Positions 49,332 to 50,599 of a stretch of DNA of 50,599 nucleotides are shown in pieces. Both the position numbers and the translations under genes were made by a program. The stretch is from UBA11524 sp963642705 (GTDB lineage Bacteria > Bacillota > Clostridia > Christensenellales > Aristaeellaceae), in the NCBI GenBank assembly GCA_963642705.1, contig CAVIHU010000014.1:1-50599 (forward strand). The letters run 5' to 3'. Numbering within the stretch: position 1 is the first letter of the stretch; every line of letters starts with the position of its first letter. The notes beneath the pieces are model-generated. The model did no database searches. It saw only the letters and a list, made by a program, of their open reading frames with translations, and was not told the DNA's origin.

Positions 49332-50447
49332 ATGAAAAAAAGTTTAGGTTCATGGATTCTCATGATCATGTTTGTCGTGAACATCTGCCTTTCGTGGGGA
49401 ATTTGGTTTTTCGTGCAGCCTTTGGCTGACAACACCAACTATGAAAATCGTCAAAAGGCAGAGGTGCCGGAATTGACGCTGTCCACCTACAGCAGCTTTC
49501 CAACACAATTCACAAGCTATTTAGAAGATAGAATTCCCTTCCGCAATGAGCTGATCAGCCTGAATTCCTCAATTGATTACTACATTTTTCATAAATCCAC
49601 CAGTGATTACGTATTGCCGGGCAAGAATGGCTGGCTCTTTTATGTCCGCAAGGATGACGGTGATCCGCTCGCCTGCTACCAGGGTGCCAACCTTTACACA
49701 GACGCGGAATTGCAGCTGATTGCAGATAACTGCCTTCATTTCCGTGATGTACTGGAAGAACGCGGCATCGAGTTCGTTCTGTATTTCGCGCCCAATAAGG
49801 AACGAATCTACTTCGAAAACATGCCTGATGAATACGGTCTTCCTGCCGACGAATACGGTGTATTGCAGATTGTCAACTATCTCCGCAAGAACACCGATCT
49901 GCGTGTTGTGTACCCCTATGAAAAGTTGATGGATGCCAAGGAGCATACCGAGTATAATATCTACTACAAGACGGATTCTCACTGGAATCAGATCGGCGGC
50001 TATGTAGGCAGTGCCGCACTGCTTCAGGAGCTTGGAATCGATATGCCTTCCCTTGCTTCTGATGAGCTTGTGATCACCGAAGGCGAAGCCACCTCCGGCG
50101 ACCTGGCTCAAATGCTGTATCTGTCAAAGCAGATGAACGGCGTTGACCATAATTATATTTTGAGCGGCTATCCTGACCATGACATCATAGATGTCAGCTC
50201 AAACTTCAGCGGTCTCATTGCCTACAACGCTCCCAATGGTGCAGATCCCCGCACACTCTATGTCATTCGAGATTCCTTTGCGACCGCCATGGCGCCTTAT
50301 TTGGGCTCACAGTTTGAGCAGACCTATCTCAGGCACTTTAATGCTTACTCTTTCGATGATATTCTAAACTATGATCCCGATATTGTTGTGCTTGAATTGG
50401 TTGAAAGAAGTTCCATTCTTTTAGAATATTTCTCAGCAGACGAGTAA
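49332..50447 (+). CDS. AlgX/AlgJ-like SGNH O-acetyltransferase partner
   Basis: This 371-residue protein has an N-terminal membrane anchor (SWILMIMFVVNICLSWGIWF) and an extracellular SGNH-like domain. The catalytic Asp215/His217 (TDSHWN) and Ser315 (IRDSFA) match the AlgX/AlgJ DxHW and GDSF arrangement. It transfers the acyl group received from the MBOAT protein to sugar hydroxyls. AGGTGG supports the ATG at 49332 rather than a GTG at 49323. It is coupled to the MBOAT gene with 12 bases between. Confidence 0.9.
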   Translation: MKKSLGSWILMIMFVVNICLSWGIWFFVQPLADNTNYENRQKAEVPELTLSTYSSFPTQFTSYLEDRIPFRNELISLNSSIDYYIFHKSTSDYVLPGKNGWLFYVRKDDGDPLACYQGANLYTDAELQLIADNCLHFRDVLEERGIEFVLYFAPNKERIYFENMPDEYGLPADEYGVLQIVNYLRKNTDLRVVYPYEKLMDAKEHTEYNIYYKTDSHWNQIGGYVGSAALLQELGIDMPSLASDELVITEGEATSGDLAQMLYLSKQMNGVDHNYILSGYPDHDIIDVSSNFSGLIAYNAPNGADPRTLYVIRDSFATAMAPYLGSQFEQTYLRHFNAYSFDDILNYDPDIVVLELVERSSILLEYFSADE

Positions 50448-50599
50448 AGCGTTGTGAATTGCCTGCTATGACTCTGGTCAGCGATGCCGCGGAATTGCAC
50501 GGTATTTCCTCCACAAAAAAAGGCAGCCTGCACCGTGATATGATATGCTCCCTCCAGCGTAGTCTCGAAACTTTTGTTTTTTCGAGTGTCTACTCCGGA
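50448..50599. other. Window end, no gene recognised
   Basis: No coding frame is convincing. CTCGAAA (50564-50570) and TTTCGAG (50580-50586) pair, with GTAG and CTAC extending the stem imperfectly. It could be a terminator part or the edge of a repeat, which the cut window cannot settle. Confidence 0.35.

Noticed and set aside
1..50599. tRNA, rRNA, CRISPR arrays, phage genes or insertion sequences
   Set aside because: No cloverleaf-like segments, direct-repeat arrays, integrases or transposase motifs were noticed while reading the gaps and gene order.

Overview
The window looks like chromosomal DNA of a Gram-positive anaerobe of the class Clostridia, probably a gut or rumen species. The reasons are AGGAGG-type ribosome binding sites, consensus sigma-A promoters with 17-base spacers, the Firmicutes gene order ylxM-ffh-rpsP-khpA-rimM-trmD, Gram-positive signal peptides and lipoboxes, a LytTR/GHKL two-component pair, domain-swapped GH3 glycosidases, a tungsten-type aldehyde oxidoreductase and a type VIIb-like secretion locus. 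These are features of a lineage, not a species identification. I saw no tRNA, rRNA, CRISPR array, phage module or intact insertion sequence.

Layout. (1) 81-4993: SRP and ribosome-maturation genes, then a small membrane protein and an exported protein. (2) 5069-7764: cysK and an exported flavin-reductase-fold protein, each with a strong promoter and terminator. (3) 7763-12608, minus strand: molybdenum/tungsten cofactor genes, fdhD-mobB-moeA-moaA-moaC and a mogA-moaE fusion, behind one consensus promoter. (4) 12665-17584, plus strand and divergent from (3): a candidate Moco/Tuco riboswitch, a Tat-signal four-cluster ferredoxin, an aldehyde:ferredoxin oxidoreductase, a YdhW-like protein and a Tat translocase (TatB-like, TatA, TatC). 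(5) 17600-21418, minus: a molybdopterin-binding protein and modABC. Blocks 3-5 form one unit covering metal uptake, cofactor synthesis, an oxidoreductase and the export route for its Fe-S partner.

(6) 21493-31713, minus: a LytTR two-component system, then two GH3 enzymes with the two catalytic-domain halves in swapped order, a carbohydrate-binding lipoprotein and a small membrane protein. A pair of 12-base direct repeats 21 bp apart precedes the first GH3 gene and fits a LytTR operator. (7) 31829-47647, minus: a tightly packed run of 14 genes that appears to be one operon for a type VII-like secretion system. It holds a STAND ATPase, EssC with an FHA domain, EsaB/YukD, two DUF4176 proteins, three small helical proteins, a glycine-zipper candidate substrate, a TPR lipoprotein, a membrane Ser/Thr kinase with EssB-like topology but an intact catalytic motif set, and three exported proteins (Trp-rich, thioredoxin-like and a small cysteine-rich one). 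I find no EsaA or EssA. (8) 47855-50447, plus: an MBOAT acyltransferase and an AlgX/AlgJ-like SGNH protein, a typical pair for O-acylating a surface polymer.

The strongest candidate for an undescribed system is block 7: kinase, FHA translocase and STAND ATPase in one secretion operon. Next come the exported AOR with its own Tat genes and the LytTR-controlled GH3 block.
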